Below the pieces are notes generated by a model. That model saw only the letters and a program-made list of their open reading frames with translations, was not told the DNA's origin and searched no databases. Positions 18,644-20,834 of a DNA stretch of 20,834 nucleotides are shown here, piece after piece. The DNA is from Paramecium octaurelia (lineage: Eukaryota; Ciliophora; Oligohymenophorea; Peniculida; Parameciidae). The position numbers and the translations under genes were made by a program. Location of the stretch: positions 24,143 to 44,976 of the forward strand of contig CAJJDP010000203.1 of the NCBI GenBank assembly GCA_905182995.1, given 5' to 3'. Positions within the stretch are counted from its first letter, which is position 1. The number at the start of each line of letters is the position of its first letter.

Positions 18644-19042
18644 ATAAGGAGATGTGTATTAGATAACAAAGTTAGAGGGAGTTAGCGACTTTGTATTTTC
18701 ACCTAACCACCAACATACTAGGTATTAATTAAGGCTGTGTAAGCCTCTGCATTATCTAATGCTATACCTCATTCTTGTGAGAGACGATTAAGTTTATTTT
18801 TTCCCTTTTTATAATAATTTACAATTGGGATGGATTATGGCAATATTGGTATTTTGAATAATATCCCTCATTTTAAATACTAAGGTTAGCAAAAGATGGA
18901 ATCGACGGGTTTTTATAACTAGACATTAAGCTAGGAATAAAGAACCTTCCAAATTTAAGCAGAATTTCCTGGATTTGACTAATTCAGTTTAAGTTGCAAT
19001 AGTTTTCTAATTATGAAGTTAAAAATAAAAAATAACATATGA
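18621..19042 (+). pseudogene. Coding-like region with two competing frames
   Basis: One frame, open to TGA 18855-18857, gives VYLNNEQGDVYQITKLEGVS then DFVFSPNHQHTRYQLRLCKP, a convincing continuation of the gene upstream. Another frame, in phase with 18386-18643, is open at 18644-19042 (132 codons): Ser/Gln-rich with PHFKYQGQQKMESTGFYNQT and EFPGFDQFSLSCNS in its second half. A shift from the first to the second near 18800-18860 would join them. The second ends at TGA 19040-19042, overlapping by ATGA the start of the next frame. No family is recognised. Confidence 0.35.
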
Positions 19043-19896
19043 ATGATCGCAAAATATATAATCTCTTATCAAAATTATTTTAATAGAATAAATATCTTGA
19101 TATATAGTGCATATTCGAAGCCCTTGTTCATCTGTAGTTATTTTTTATGTTACAAACCATTATTAATTTTCTTCAGAATATTATGCGAATTCTTATTTTT
19201 ACATATATGACAAATTATAGGTTACTAAGTTGTAACATTATAATTATACTGTGGTGCTTTTGTTCTCTATAATAATTCTAAATTAATAAAAGAAGGATAC
19301 ATCTCCTTGAGATATAATTGCAATATAATTCTAGTAAATATACAAAGAGAATTCATTTACTAATAGAAGGTGGACTAAAATATAGGACTAGATTCCAAAT
19401 TCGTGAAAAATTGGGTCAATTGGAGAGTCAAATTAAACAAGATGTATGTAAAAACAGGCAACTCATAGAAAATACCTATAAGAATGTATTTATTGGAAAC
19501 ACTGAACTTACTCTTTATGTTAAAATTCAAAAGAACGAAAACAAAATACCAGTTGTGTTCAAAAATAATATCTAGTACATGGAAATTGAAACTGTCAATT
19601 AAGAGAGAACTTATATAAAACAACTTAAGTTAATTAACTTACCAAACTTTAAATAATCACTTCTGAATAATATTAAAAAAAGAAGTAGAATAACTACGCT
19701 TAACAAAATAAAATAACAGGGTAATAATCAATCGCCAAAATAGGACCCTAGAGATGGATATACATTTAGAAGATTACAAATGTATAGAAGTTTGAGCAGA
19801 TTGACCTTATTTTGGAAGAGAGAAGGTTATATAACTACGGTATCTAAATAGTTAATGAATAACAAGTAGCGAACTAGTATTGCCTAAAGCAAATGA
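19039..19896 (+). CDS. Unbroken 285-codon open frame, unrecognised protein
   Basis: ATG at 19039, TGA at 19894-19896, no internal TGA; every codon was checked along the sequence. In-frame TAA and TAG occur repeatedly, so the frame exists only in the ciliate code. Residues about 25-85 are hydrophobic (QLFFMLQTIINFLQ, then MRILIFTYMTNY and CNIIIILWCFCSL), suggesting one to three membrane helices. From about 95 the protein is polar and basic: IREKLGQLESQIKQDVCKNR, ELTLYVKIQKNENKIPVVFK, MEIETVNQERTYIKQLKLIN, QSPKQDPRDGYTFRRLQMYR. It is the longest intact frame in the window apart from the two halves of the WD40 gene. The N-terminal third may be fortuitous and translation may begin later. Function unknown; a membrane-anchored basic protein is the only inference. 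Confidence 0.5.
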
Positions 19897-20194
19897 TGTT
19901 GATGGTGATTTGTAGAATAATATCATAAAAAAACTGTGTGAAGTGAAATAAGCACAAAAAACTACCATTCAGGATTTTAAATTATATTTGGAAGAATACT
20001 TTAATGATTGGTGCTAACTTGAGTCATCCATTTTGTGTTGAATTTGTCAGATGTGCCCAGAAAAACACGACTTCTGATTGATAGTAAATGAAAAAGCTCT
20101 AGCACAATTGACTCTGGCTAAGAGATAGAAATAAATTATCTCTAATGTTGAAATAAACTTTCGTATGGAAGATAAACCTAATCAATTGAAATGA
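19859..20194 (+). pseudogene. Coding-like frame with two in-frame TGA codons
   Basis: One frame from 19859 to TGA 20192-20194, cut at 20039 and 20075. It reads SELVLPKANDVDGDLQNNII, KKLCEVKQAQKTTIQDFKLY, LEEYFNDWCQLESSILC, then after the first TGA ICQMCPEKHDF, and after the second IVNEKALAQLTLAKRQKQII and SNVEINFRMEDKPNQLK. Two Cys pairs flank the first TGA (SILC-TGA-ICQMC), which might be part of a metal site. It overlaps the end of the 285-codon frame by 38 bases, so it may be the continuation of that gene after a frame jump. No family is recognised. Confidence 0.45.
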
Positions 20195-20561
20195 AACATC
20201 AATAATTGAAAATTAATTTAATTTAGGCGCAGTTTAATGTTTCTGTTGATTATTTTAAGGCAACCCATCCTAATTTGAGAAACACTTAAAAAGTTTGCAA
20301 CAGGGATAGAAATTCTTGGGCCTTTAGAAGAGCTTGAGCTGTTCCTATTTTCTTCACCTAAGGCGCTGAACCAAAAGAGTTTATTTTATTGAAGGAAATT
20401 CTTTGGTTATTGAATTGATGCAGAGTTATAGATCATGTAAAATAAACATGACAAATGACTTAGAATACCTAATTTTGATTAATTCTTCAAAAGAAGCAAA
20501 TTTTTAATACTTCTAAATGCCGATATTTGCTAATTTCTTGCATAGATATATTAGAAGTTGA
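20191..20561 (+). pseudogene. Frame-broken gene fragments
   Basis: ATG 20191 opens 48 codons to TGA 20335-20337 (NLIQAQFNVSVDYFKATHPN, LRNTQKVCNRDRNSWAFRRA). The same frame continues past the TGA with AVPIFFTQGAEPKEFILLKE and ILWLLN to about 20418. ATG 20418 in another frame opens 47 codons to 20561 (INMTNDLEYLILINSSKEAN, QYFQMPIFANFLHRYIRS). The composition is clearly protein-like, with Trp, Gly, Pro and Asp in ordinary proportion. Probably one gene continuing from 19859. No family is recognised. Confidence 0.4.
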
Positions 20562-20834
20562 TAATTTAGAGGAATGCAAGAACATACTGGTTGGTTATTA
20601 TCACATCATCAATTTAACTTAATATGCATAAAGGAGATATATGATAGATCGTCTAACTACGATTTGGAAATGAATTTTTCTCGTAACCGCCCACTTGTAA
20701 GTGATTAATATAGACTCTCAAATTATCTGTAATATCTAAATGATAATTAGTCTTTCCTTTAAGAAATAAATCGATCCACTTCTCTCCCCCTTATATGTAG
20801 TTTACATACTGGAAGATCTATGGCGAAGTTCTGG
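20533..20834 (+). pseudogene. Coding-like sequence running off the right edge
   Basis: One frame, 20533-20673, reads CIDILEVDNLEECKNILVGY then HIINLTQYAQRRYMIDRLTT and ends at TGA 20671-20673. An overlapping ATG (20670) opens another frame that stays open to the edge (55 codons): NFSRNRPLVSDQYRLSNYLQ, YLNDNQSFLQEINRSTSLPL, ICSLHTGRSMAKF. The first frame is also TGA-free from 20674 to the edge but looks less protein-like there. A frame jump at the ATGA overlap is possible. The gene continues outside the window. Confidence 0.35.

Noticed and set aside
19375..19623. Minus-strand open frame of 82 codons
   Set aside because: Phe/Ile/Leu-rich product opposite the 285-codon + strand frame; typical antisense shadow of a Lys/Gln/Asn-rich gene.

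Overview
The window reads as ciliate DNA, most likely from a Paramecium species. It is very AT-rich. Under the standard code no frame stays open beyond about 90 codons, but when TAA and TAG are read as glutamine and TGA is the only stop, long + strand frames appear. The clearest is a 555-codon WD40-repeat gene of a type expanded in Paramecium. A 28-bp TA-bounded presence/absence difference between two otherwise near-identical copies has the size and ends of a minimal Paramecium internal eliminated sequence (IES).

Layout. 1-3132: decayed coding sequence on the + strand, including a Lys/Glu/Gln-rich coiled-coil part (about 1398-2880). 3021-4227: further open frames, one with a hydrophobic helix. 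4480-5862: a broken gene, repeated almost exactly at 6035-7334. 7585-8268: more coding-like sequence, followed by an AT-rich spacer with two inverted repeats. 8682-9663: coding-like sequence, repeated at 10257-11169 across a 230-base N gap; the first copy carries a GC-rich insert. 11346-13010: the WD40 gene, with one premature TGA. 13303-15920: one frame that stays largely open with scattered TGA codons. 15591-18513: a third near-perfect direct duplication containing a frame-broken gene. 18386-20834: further open frames, including an unbroken 285-codon one.

All three direct duplications have N exactly between the copies (6034, 10027-10256, 17052). This is what unmerged contig overlaps look like, so they may be assembly artefacts joining two versions of one locus. 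The scaffold may therefore be low-coverage DNA, either germline-limited or variably retained in the macronucleus. Frequent TGA codons and 1-2 nt frame jumps show gene decay or sequence error.

Caution: with TGA as the only stop and low GC, chance open frames of 50-150 codons are common, and in several places two frames both look plausible. Except for the WD40 gene, coding calls rest on composition and frame length, and no function is claimed. I saw no rRNA, tRNA, CRISPR array or telomeric repeats.
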